64,000 nucleotides of DNA from Methylotenera_A sp040079935 (GTDB lineage: Bacteria > Pseudomonadota > Gammaproteobacteria > Burkholderiales > Methylophilaceae). Position 1 is the stretch's first letter. Every line of letters starts with the position of its first letter. The translations under genes were made by a program, and so were the position numbers. The stretch is taken from the NCBI GenBank assembly GCA_040079935.1, contig JBEBJI010000007.1, positions 20,733 to 84,732 of the forward strand, written 5' to 3'. Below are positions 57,505 through 64,000 of this stretch, piece by piece. The notes below the pieces were generated by a model. That model ran no database searches. It was given only the letters and a program-made list of their open reading frames with translations, and had not been told where the DNA came from.

Positions 57505-59940
57505 ATGACTGCAAAACATCAGAAAGTCGCCAACAACGAAATCAGTGCTAGCGAGTATTTGCGTTATAGCAGTGCAATTAGCGATGCGGTGGTCAAAACT
57601 TTAGACGGTGCCTATTTAACCACATGGCGGGTAGATGGCATTGCTTTTGAAACACGTGATGCAATTGATTTAGACATATTGCATGAGGCGTTTAATCAAC
57701 TGCTGATAGGCCTAGGCGAAGTCGCCATTTGGTCACACCGTGTGCGTCGCCAATACTTAGACCAATTCACCACCGAATACCAAAATCCATTTGCGAGCAC
57801 CTTGGCTAAACGGTATTACGCCAGTTTTGAGGGTTACAACATGATGGGCAACGAAACCTATCTCACCTTGGTGTATCGACCTTATGGTGCGGTTAAGAAA
57901 AACCTGTTTGGTCGCGTCATAGACCTTCAAGAAAAATCACTGCGTGCCATCGAAGAAGCGGATAAGCACGCAGTGCGCAAAATTGAAGAACTCGCCACAC
58001 GCATACAAGCCACACTCAAAAAGTATGATATAGAGCGGCTCGCCACTTATAAAGAAAACAACATTCCCTATTCCAACCAGTTAGCATTTTACGGCTACCT
58101 GCTTAACGCTGTTTGGGAAAAAGTACCTGTCAAAGATTACCGAATTCGTGACGTGTTACAAACCTCACGCCTATTTTTCGTCGAAGAGAAAATAGAAATT
58201 CGTGCACCGAATAAAAGACGCTTCGCCGCAATGCTGGATTTGAAAGATTACCCAGCCAATACGGACGCAGGCTGCATGAATAGCTTGTTGTACACACCGT
58301 ATGAATACATCGAGACGCAAAGTTTTTCGATATTAGACAAACCCAGTGCCAAAGACAAATTAGAGAAACAGCGTAATCAACTTGTTTCAACCGAAGATGG
58401 TGCAGCTTCACAGATTAAGGCCTTAGACCTAGCCATTGATCAGCTGGTTGATGGGCAGTTTGTGCTGGGTGAGTACCATTATTCACTGGCCGTATTGGGC
58501 GATAGCATGGATGAAGCCACACGCAATATGGCAGAAGCACGCTCTGCACTCAGTCATGATGGCTACCAAACCGCACTGCTGGATTTGGTGGTTGATGCCG
58601 CATGGTTTGCCCAGCAGCCTGCGCACTGGTATTTAAGGCCACGCGAAGCACATCTCACCTCACGAAACTTTGCAGGTTTAGCCGCGATGCACGGCTTTGG
58701 TACGGGTAAGCGCAATAACAATCCATGGGGTGAAGCCGTCACCATTCTTAAAACACCGAATGGTGCGCCGTATTATTTTAATTTTCATGGCACTGATGAA
58801 AGCGACGACTCCACTGATAAAAAAGCACCTGGCAATACCACTATTATCGGCATGACAGGTTCAGGCAAAACCGTGTTGGAGTTGTTCTTGCTGCTGATGA
58901 CTTTGAAATACCAACCCACGATTGTCTTTTTTGATAAAGATCGTGGCGCTGAGATTGTCATCCGCGCACTAGGCGGCAATTATCGCGTCCTTAAAAAAGG
59001 GATACCTACGGGCTTCAATCCATTTCAGCTAGAGGCGACTGAACACAATATTAGCTTTTTAGTAAAACTTGTGCAAAGTCTCGTGCCTTATCCACTCAAT
59101 GCCACTGATAGTCATGAAGTAGAGCGTGCAGTACGCGTGATGATGACCTTTGAGCGTAGCAAACGCGGCCTATATGCGATTAACCAGCAACTCCCCAACA
59201 CCAAACAAAATAGCGTGCATGACTACCTACAAAAATGGTGCAGAGGCGGCAGCTATGGCTGGGTGCTGGATAACGTGGAAGACAAAATAGACTTGAGTCA
59301 AGGCCGTCTATTTGGTTTTGATGATACGGCTTTTTTAGAAGATAAAGACATCCTGGCGCCCGTCACTATGTACTTACTACACCTAACAGAAAGCTTGATT
59401 GATGGTCGCCGTTTTATCTATGTCATGGCTGAATTTTGGAAGCGTTTAGAGCTGTCAGAATTCACAGACTTTGCTGTCAACAAACAATTTACCATTCGTA
59501 AACAAAATGGATTCGGTATCTTTGATACACAAAGCCCTGCACAAATCCTTAAAACACCACACGTTGCAGCCATGGTAGAGCAATGTGCCACGCAAATATT
59601 TTTACCTAACCCCAAAGCCGATTACCACGACTACGTGGAAGGCTTCAAAGTTACCGAGATGGAATATCACACCATCCGCACACTTGGTGAAACGAGCCGT
59701 CAGTTTCTAGTCAAGCAAGGTCATACCTCAACAGTCGTCACCTTAGACCTTGGCAGCCTCAATGAAATGTTAGACGTACTCAGTACTTCATTAGATAACG
59801 TAGAAATGCTAGATGAAATTCGTGCAGAAGTGGGTGATCACGTACAAGACTGGATGCCCATTTTATTAGATCGATTAGCTCAGCGTAAAGCCATGACCAA
59901 AGCCAATAAAGGGCGAATAGCCCAACAGAATTTTTATTAA
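57505..59940 (+). CDS. virB4: VirB4-like T4SS ATPase
   Basis: 811 aa. N-terminal CagE/TrbE/VirB4 domain, then the ATPase domain with Walker A GMTGSGKT (~448), Walker B FIYVMAEFWKRLE and the QSPAQIL segment, all typical. The largest T4SS energiser, docking at the inner-membrane complex. Starts ~75 bp after the iteron array. Confidence 0.95.
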   Translation: MTAKHQKVANNEISASEYLRYSSAISDAVVKTLDGAYLTTWRVDGIAFETRDAIDLDILHEAFNQLLIGLGEVAIWSHRVRRQYLDQFTTEYQNPFASTLAKRYYASFEGYNMMGNETYLTLVYRPYGAVKKNLFGRVIDLQEKSLRAIEEADKHAVRKIEELATRIQATLKKYDIERLATYKENNIPYSNQLAFYGYLLNAVWEKVPVKDYRIRDVLQTSRLFFVEEKIEIRAPNKRRFAAMLDLKDYPANTDAGCMNSLLYTPYEYIETQSFSILDKPSAKDKLEKQRNQLVSTEDGAASQIKALDLAIDQLVDGQFVLGEYHYSLAVLGDSMDEATRNMAEARSALSHDGYQTALLDLVVDAAWFAQQPAHWYLRPREAHLTSRNFAGLAAMHGFGTGKRNNNPWGEAVTILKTPNGAPYYFNFHGTDESDDSTDKKAPGNTTIIGMTGSGKTVLELFLLLMTLKYQPTIVFFDKDRGAEIVIRALGGNYRVLKKGIPTGFNPFQLEATEHNISFLVKLVQSLVPYPLNATDSHEVERAVRVMMTFERSKRGLYAINQQLPNTKQNSVHDYLQKWCRGGSYGWVLDNVEDKIDLSQGRLFGFDDTAFLEDKDILAPVTMYLLHLTESLIDGRRFIYVMAEFWKRLELSEFTDFAVNKQFTIRKQNGFGIFDTQSPAQILKTPHVAAMVEQCATQIFLPNPKADYHDYVEGFKVTEMEYHTIRTLGETSRQFLVKQGHTSTVVTLDLGSLNEMLDVLSTSLDNVEMLDEIRAEVGDHVQDWMPILLDRLAQRKAMTKANKGRIAQQNFY

Positions 59941-59954
59941 TAAGGAATTTCATC

Positions 59955-60542
59955 ATGACAATACGTCACCATTTAAGATTACCCGCCATCTTGCTAACCA
60001 CACTTGCAATGGGTATTGCTCATGCTGATGGTGGCGAACTCACAGGCAAGGTTAAATTAGCCTGTGAAGCCATCCTTTGCCTTTCTACAGGTTCGCCACC
60101 AAGCGAATGTTCACCATCACTGAGTGAATATTTCAGTATTGATTTTGATGATTTCAGCGACACCATACAAGGCCGCATCAACTTTTTAAATCTATGTCCT
60201 GTTTCATCAGAAACACCACAAATGAAAAGCCTAGTCAACGCGATTGCTCAAGGAGCAGGGCGTTGTGATGCAGCTTCACTGAATGCGACGCTAATCGCCT
60301 ATACCAATGGTTTGCAAGGCTGCATTCAAGGCACTAAACCTGCGTACTGCTCAGCCTATGAAGGTCATGCATATACAGACCTGCACAATGGTGCGCATTA
60401 TGTGGTGACGCAGTCACAAACGTATTGGCCATTTAATAACTTCATGGGTGGCAATTCAAATAATGGCGGAGGTTTTCTAAATGGCTTCACTGGTGGAAAC
60501 GGCCAAAACAGCACCCAAACTTGTGGTCATTGGGTTGATTGA
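59955..60542 (+). CDS. TrbM/KikA-family conjugal transfer protein
   Basis: 195 aa with a signal peptide (~1-24, ending near MGIAHA). GKVKLACEAILCLSTGSPPSEC is the TrbM signature, with several Cys likely forming disulfides. A Gly/Asn-rich C-terminal region (GGNSNNGGGFLNGFTGGNG) follows. Periplasmic; role in pilus assembly is inferred from context. Confidence 0.87.
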   Translation: MTIRHHLRLPAILLTTLAMGIAHADGGELTGKVKLACEAILCLSTGSPPSECSPSLSEYFSIDFDDFSDTIQGRINFLNLCPVSSETPQMKSLVNAIAQGAGRCDAASLNATLIAYTNGLQGCIQGTKPAYCSAYEGHAYTDLHNGAHYVVTQSQTYWPFNNFMGGNSNNGGGFLNGFTGGNGQNSTQTCGHWVD

Positions 60543-60595
60543 ATTAATTGTTGATATGAAAAATAACCGATATAGGACATAAAAGGATAAATATC

Positions 60596-61294
60596 ATGAA
60601 AAAACAGCACTTAAAACCGAATATTAAAGCATTCATTATTGCTTTAATCCTTACCTTACAAGCCAGTATTACGCCCGCTAATGCAGGCGGCATTCCTGTT
60701 ATTGATGTGGCGAATCTTGCTAATACGCTCGAGAATATTGTGCAGTGGGGTAAACAGCTACAAGCCATGAAAGAGCAATACGCACAACAACTTGCACAAT
60801 ATCAGTCAATGACGGGGAAACGTGGTTTTGGCACGGTATTAAACGATCCTAATTTACGCCAATATTTACCAGCTGACGCACAAAAAGTATATAGCCAAAT
60901 GATGCGACCAGTGCAATCCATGGATGTTTGTAACGGGCAAACAGGTGAGTTTCTCACCCTGTGTCAATCAGAAGTTAAAAAACACTACATAGATCGTGAC
61001 AATTACGAAAAAGCCTACGATACCGCCACTACTGAGCAAACGCAGATACAAGGTTTAATTGATCAGATTAGCAATACCGATGACCCTAAAGCCATTGCTG
61101 AATTGCAAGCCCGCATGGCAGGCGAACAAGCCAAGATTCAAAACACCGTGGTGCAAATGCAGCTGAGCGCACAGCTTGCTGAAATACAAAACAAGTTATT
61201 ACAACAGACTAAACAAGATGCGCAAGTAAAAGCCACGATTGAGGATAGAGGCAATCCTATTTCTGCGCCAGAACCGATTACCAATTGGGATTAA
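60596..61294 (+). CDS. virB5: VirB5-like minor pilin (pilus tip)
   Basis: 232 aa with a signal peptide (~1-31, ending PANAG), then helix-rich VirB5 core (VDVANLANTLENIVQWGKQL) and charged coiled segments. Its C-terminal 20 residues (ATIEDRGNPISAPEPITNWD) are nearly shared by the following EexN lipoprotein (ATLEDRGKPISAPQPIANFN). VirB5 proteins sit at the pilus tip and are candidates for recognising recipients. Confidence 0.87.
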   Translation: MKKQHLKPNIKAFIIALILTLQASITPANAGGIPVIDVANLANTLENIVQWGKQLQAMKEQYAQQLAQYQSMTGKRGFGTVLNDPNLRQYLPADAQKVYSQMMRPVQSMDVCNGQTGEFLTLCQSEVKKHYIDRDNYEKAYDTATTEQTQIQGLIDQISNTDDPKAIAELQARMAGEQAKIQNTVVQMQLSAQLAEIQNKLLQQTKQDAQVKATIEDRGNPISAPEPITNWD

Positions 61295-61322
61295 TCAAGC
61301 TATCAATAAAGGAATTTACATC

Positions 61323-61604
61323 ATGAAACTAACACTTATTACGATTATGGCAGTTTTATTAACGGCGTGTTCTGCGCAAGACAAAACTGATTCGCAAAAG
61401 ACTTACACAGTGCAGGAGTTATTGAAAGAGCCAGCACTCTATAAAAAAATAAGTGATTGGTGCAGCGAAAACCCTAGTGAGCGTAGCCTAACACCCAACT
61501 GCATCAATGCCTTGCAGGCTTTACATGAATTACAAGCAAACGCCACGCTAGAGGATAGAGGAAAACCTATATCTGCACCTCAACCAATCGCTAATTTTAA
61601 CTAA
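61323..61604 (+). CDS. eexN: EexN-family entry-exclusion lipoprotein
   Basis: 93 aa from ATG 61323, with AAAGGA 9 bp upstream; a longer frame from inside virB5 is ignored. Lipobox LLTAC (Cys15). The core has a conserved leucine-rich helix, two Cys (WCSENPS, NCINALQ) and the VQELLKEPALYKKI pattern of EexN. The last 20 residues resemble the VirB5 tail. EexN prevents redundant uptake of related elements. Confidence 0.85.
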   Translation: MKLTLITIMAVLLTACSAQDKTDSQKTYTVQELLKEPALYKKISDWCSENPSERSLTPNCINALQALHELQANATLEDRGKPISAPQPIANFN

Positions 61605-61640
61605 GTGCAATTTTAGATAAAAAATGAAATCTTATTTTAA

Positions 61641-61820
61641 TCAAGCGACTGCTAATAGCATTTTTTCAACGGGCGATTCAATGATATGTCCAGTGCGAGC
61701 AACAATTGACACTCGCACTACTTTACCTGCGTTCAAGTTGTTTATAGATTCTAATAACTCAGCATTTAGGTCACGTTTGGCATCACGCGCCAATAATTTT
61801 TCTTCAGATAGTTTCTGCAT
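61641..61820 (-). CDS. Short protein resembling a truncated antitoxin
   Basis: 59 aa from ATG 61820, overlapping the upstream XRE gene by 17 bp. LLARDAKRDLNAELLESI resembles the N-terminus of HigA/NadS-like antitoxins (LLARDxKRDIGAELLQSI), but the HTH that should follow is replaced by a short tail (GHIIESPVEKMLLAVA). Either a decayed antitoxin or a small accessory protein of the cassette. Confidence 0.55.
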   Translation of the reverse strand: MQKLSEEKLLARDAKRDLNAELLESINNLNAGKVVRVSIVARTGHIIESPVEKMLLAVA

Positions 61821-62118
61821 TTTTGGCAACCTTAATACGCACACTATGCCCAGCGCGCGTGGCAAGTTGTATCAATGTATCCAAACTAAATTTATCAAAC
61901 TTACCGCGCAGCAAGTCAGAAACACGGGCTTGAGATACACCAAAGCGCTTTGCAACCTCGCTTTGTGTCCACTGATGCTTGTCTATTTGCTTTGCGATAT
62001 CGCACATCAATTGCGCGCGCATTGCCAAAATGGTTGCTTCAGCATCATTAAAACCCAAATCCGCGAACACATTGCCGCTAGATTCAGTAATCGTCAAATC
62101 AGAGCTAGTCATATTCAT
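61804..62118 (-). CDS. XRE-family HTH protein (HigA-like)
   Basis: 104 aa. HTH of the Cro/C1 type at ~45-95 (WTQSEVAKRFGVSQARVSDL, then DTLIQLATRAG). The N-terminus is Asn/Ser/Thr-rich. It is an XRE protein of the kind used as antitoxin or regulator, 12 bp downstream of the HigA-type gene and on the same strand, opposite to the transfer genes. Its own toxin is not apparent. Confidence 0.8.
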   Translation of the reverse strand: MNMTSSDLTITESSGNVFADLGFNDAEATILAMRAQLMCDIAKQIDKHQWTQSEVAKRFGVSQARVSDLLRGKFDKFSLDTLIQLATRAGHSVRIKVAKNAETI

Positions 62119-62130
62119 GGTGTATTTTTC

Positions 62131-62436
62131 TTAAGCCGTCGCATGAAGCTTAATACCAAGTGCATTAATCACTTTTATAATTGTGCCAAACTCTGGGTTG
62201 CCCTCGCCAGAGAGGGCTTTATACAAACCTTCGCGGCTAATACCGCTATCTTTAGCCAATTGCGTCATGCCACGCGCACGGGCGATTGTTCCCAAGCTTT
62301 TAGCAATAAACGCAGGGTCATTGCCACCCTCATCCAGGCAAGCTTGGAAGTACAAAGCAACGTCTTCATCAGTTTTAAGGTAATCAGCTGCATCAAAACG
62401 GGTAATTCCCAATTTTTTAATCGCGTTTTGGTTCAT
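62131..62436 (-). CDS. Addiction-module antidote (HI1420/HigA-like)
   Basis: 101 aa. ITRFDAADYLKTDEDVALYF at the N-terminus and the HTH GMTQLAKDSGISREGLYKAL are the HI1420-type antitoxin pattern. 3 bp downstream of the toxin gene, as in these modules (toxin first). Neutralises the toxin and autoregulates the promoter, probably at the palindrome 62738-62763. Confidence 0.9.
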   Translation of the reverse strand: MNQNAIKKLGITRFDAADYLKTDEDVALYFQACLDEGGNDPAFIAKSLGTIARARGMTQLAKDSGISREGLYKALSGEGNPEFGTIIKVINALGIKLHATA

Positions 62437-62439
62437 CGT

Positions 62440-62733
62440 CTACTCCTCCAAAAGTTTAATCATTTTTTTCGCTTTGGCTATATCGCGCAATTGACTGGAT
62501 TTATTGCCTCCACACAGCAACAACACAACAACATCGCCAGATTGCCAACAGTAAATGCGATAACCGCCACTCAAATGAAAGCGCAGCTCAATCATGCCAT
62601 CAAAAGCTTTGCAGTCACCCCAGTGTCCCTCAGCCAGCCGCTCCAACCTTGCCAAAATGCGCTTTTGTGCGACTACATCTTTCAGTGCATTAAGCCATTG
62701 GTCAAAATCAGCCGTGCGTTCAAGTATCAACAT
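62440..62733 (-). CDS. RelE/HigB-type toxin (HI1419 family)
   Basis: 97 aa. RTADFDQWLNALKDVVAQKR, GHWGDCKAFDGMIELRFHL and YRIYCWQSGDVVVLLLCGGNK are the killer-protein hallmarks. Presumed ribosome-dependent mRNA interferase. First gene of the antisense cassette. Its start codon is only 4 bp from the 26-bp palindrome, so an RBS is not visible and translation may be leaderless. Confidence 0.9.
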   Translation of the reverse strand: MLILERTADFDQWLNALKDVVAQKRILARLERLAEGHWGDCKAFDGMIELRFHLSGGYRIYCWQSGDVVVLLLCGGNKSSQLRDIAKAKKMIKLLEE

Positions 62734-62737
62734 GAGT

Positions 62738-62763
62738 TAATTGTAATCCATGGATTACAATTA
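62738..62763. promoter_or_regulatory. 26-bp perfect palindrome, toxin-antitoxin operator
   Basis: Each arm is TAATTGTAATCCA read from either end and the dyad is perfect over 26 bp. It sits between the toxin start (62733) and virB6 (62801). Likely autoregulatory site of the antitoxin; it could also influence virB6 expression on the other strand. Confidence 0.8.
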
Positions 62764-62800
62764 TACAAGAAATTTAACCAGCCAATGTTAAAGGTACGCC

Positions 62801-63910
62801 ATGTTTAACTACATCGGCGGTACATTTTTCTCTTATATAGACCACTTTGTAAATCAAGTGTCCGCACAATTAAGTATTTATGTGGCTGCAATCGCTTTAT
62901 CTGCCTTAACGCTTTACTACCTATTTGTAGGTTTTGCCGTTATGCGTGGCGAAGTACGCGAGCCGATCAGTACTATCGTATGGCGTTCAGCCAAAATGGC
63001 CATGATTCTATTTATCGCTTGTGGTGCAGGCATTTATCAGGCCGAAGTCATCGGCACAGTCAAAACGGTCAGTGCAAACTTAATGAGTTCGGTTGCTGTT
63101 TCAACGACTGGTGGTGGGGCTTGTCCTGTCACAGGGACTGGTGATACAGCTATGTTCAATGCGTTAGATTGCAACTTTAATCAACTGCTAACGCCTTTCA
63201 ATGATCTTGTAGCAGCGAGAATGAAACTAAATATTCTTGATGTGGCAAGTGGTATTGCACTCAGCATCGTGGCTAATTTGTATTTAATTTGTGTCCTTAT
63301 TTTGTTTGGTGCGGTTGGGATTGTTTTTTTTACTAACCTGCTAACGCTCAGTTTGGTGTTGGCAGTAGGTCCACTATTCATCGGTGCATTAGCATTTGAA
63401 CCCAGCAAGAATTTCTTTGATGGTTGGAAAAACAAGATTGTTTACATCTTGCTTTTGCAACTCTTCATGATGATATTTTTGGGATTGGTGTTTGTGATTG
63501 TCAACGGTTACATCGTTCACCTAGGCTTTAATACGGATCAATCAGCCGCATTCGTTGGCGCGAAACAAGCGGCAGCACTGAAAGCAATATTCAGTCTGAT
63601 GGTGGTGATGTGTCTGTTTGCCTACTTGTTTACTAAGCTAGACAACATTGCCAATAGCTTAGTGGGAGGTGGCGACAATGCCAGTGGCTTAGGTTTGGCC
63701 TTAGCCACCGCACAAATCGCAAAAATGACCTTTGCCGCCATGCGGGGTGGCAGTAAAGGTGGGGGTGGTGTAGGTGGAAAAATAGAAAATAGCAGTGGCG
63801 GCGGACTAGCTAGCGGTTTAGAAAAAAGCACACAACTGGCTGGTCGTGGCATCAATCGTGCCGTACAACATTCAGCACATGCAATCGCTTCACGTTATCG
63901 AAATAGATAA
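62801..63910 (+). CDS. virB6: VirB6/TrbL-like polytopic membrane protein
   Basis: 369 aa. Five or six membrane segments between ~25 and 285, with the conserved VirB6 core (IVFFTNLLTLSLVLAVGPLF; FFDGWKNKIVYILLLQLFM). Gly-rich C-terminus (GGGDNASGLGLA; RGGSKGGGGVGG). Forms part of the inner-membrane translocation channel. The antisense toxin-antitoxin cassette separates it from eexN. Confidence 0.92.
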   Translation: MFNYIGGTFFSYIDHFVNQVSAQLSIYVAAIALSALTLYYLFVGFAVMRGEVREPISTIVWRSAKMAMILFIACGAGIYQAEVIGTVKTVSANLMSSVAVSTTGGGACPVTGTGDTAMFNALDCNFNQLLTPFNDLVAARMKLNILDVASGIALSIVANLYLICVLILFGAVGIVFFTNLLTLSLVLAVGPLFIGALAFEPSKNFFDGWKNKIVYILLLQLFMMIFLGLVFVIVNGYIVHLGFNTDQSAAFVGAKQAAALKAIFSLMVVMCLFAYLFTKLDNIANSLVGGGDNASGLGLALATAQIAKMTFAAMRGGSKGGGGVGGKIENSSGGGLASGLEKSTQLAGRGINRAVQHSAHAIASRYRNR

Positions 63911-63918
63911 CCAGCACC

Positions 63919-63978
63919 ATGAAAACACTAAAACAACTTTTATCAAACTCCTCACTAGGTAAACAGCATGCTATTTAA
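63919..63978 (+). CDS. 19-residue ORF between virB6 and the next tra gene
   Basis: MKTLKQLLSNSSLGKQHAI, overlapping the start of the next gene by 11 bp. It occupies the place where virB7 lies in many T4SS operons but has no lipobox Cys. Possibly a translational coupler or chance. Confidence 0.2.
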   Translation: MKTLKQLLSNSSLGKQHAI

Positions 63979-64000
63979 TAACAAAAAAGACATTCACCAA
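63968..64000 (+). CDS. Start of next T4SS gene, probably virB8 (cut by window end)
   Basis: Only MLFNNKKDIHQ is visible, preceded by AGG at a suitable distance. Position after virB6 suggests virB8, whose members have a charged N-terminus before the membrane anchor. Identity is inferred from gene order only. Confidence 0.5.
   Translation, partial: MLFNNKKDIHQ

Noticed and set aside
61624..62808. Plus-strand open frame of 394 codons
   Set aside because: It is antisense to four convincing toxin-antitoxin-cassette genes, has no family resemblance and no RBS; an open frame produced by the composition of the opposite strand.
1..64000. CRISPR array
   Set aside because: No set of regularly spaced identical repeats of 23-40 bp with unique spacers; the only periodic array is the 33-bp iteron-like block.

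Overview
The window looks like chromosome of a methylotrophic betaproteobacterium close to Methylotenera (Methylophilaceae). This is inferred from moderate GC, the order rhodanese-grxC-secB-gpsA, a complete bioBFHCD operon, and a XoxF-type (lanthanide) methanol dehydrogenase. No database search was possible; family names come from recognised motifs and gene order.

Region 1 (1-30.2 kb) is ordinary core genome. It holds a cut-off PAS-domain gene, clpB behind a sigma-32-type promoter, a lytic transglycosylase, an ArsR/SRPBCC group with a tandem palindromic operator, divergent gpmI-envC and rhodanese-grxC-secB-SH3-gpsA, a decayed tandem duplication of the gpsA tail with a small Cys/Arg-rich gene, trmL, comF, bioBFHCD, nadD, proA, holA, lptE, leuS, a chemoreceptor that lacks its signalling hairpin, a DUF2189 protein, adk and tRNA-Lys(UUU).

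Region 2 (30.2-51.3 kb) is accessory DNA. It starts 93 bp after tRNA-Lys with the 3' remnant of a tyrosine integrase and ends at an intact integrase with a nearly identical 3' end. It contains a graveyard (DUF302-like, MOSC and MocR remnants), two GC-rich aldolase-type genes, a thiol/redox operon (thioredoxin-like, Rof-like, DUF2024, redoxin, AhpD-like, secreted protein) divergent from an AraC regulator, a norSY-senC-orf1-like heme-copper NO reductase cluster with an HPP protein and an NsrR-like regulator, a periplasmic catalase-like protein with an ECF sigma/zinc-finger anti-sigma pair, and a MocR regulator divergent from xoxF, followed by amidotransferase, MOSC, hypothetical and inositol-monophosphatase-family genes.

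Region 3 (51.36-64 kb, continuing beyond the window) is an integrative conjugative element. It has an integrase, a DUF4224 small protein, an XRE repressor with several copies of a TTAGATATATCTAA operator, parAB, and a P-type T4SS operon (virB1, virB2, virB3, virB4, trbM, virB5, eexN, virB6, start of the next gene). Two insertions interrupt the transfer operon: a helix-turn-helix (Rep-like) gene with a 33-bp-period iteron-like array and a DnaA box between virB3 and virB4, and an antisense toxin-antitoxin cassette with a 26-bp perfect palindrome between eexN and virB6. VirB5 and the EexN lipoprotein share a similar 20-residue C-terminal tail. This is the least expected signal in the window.
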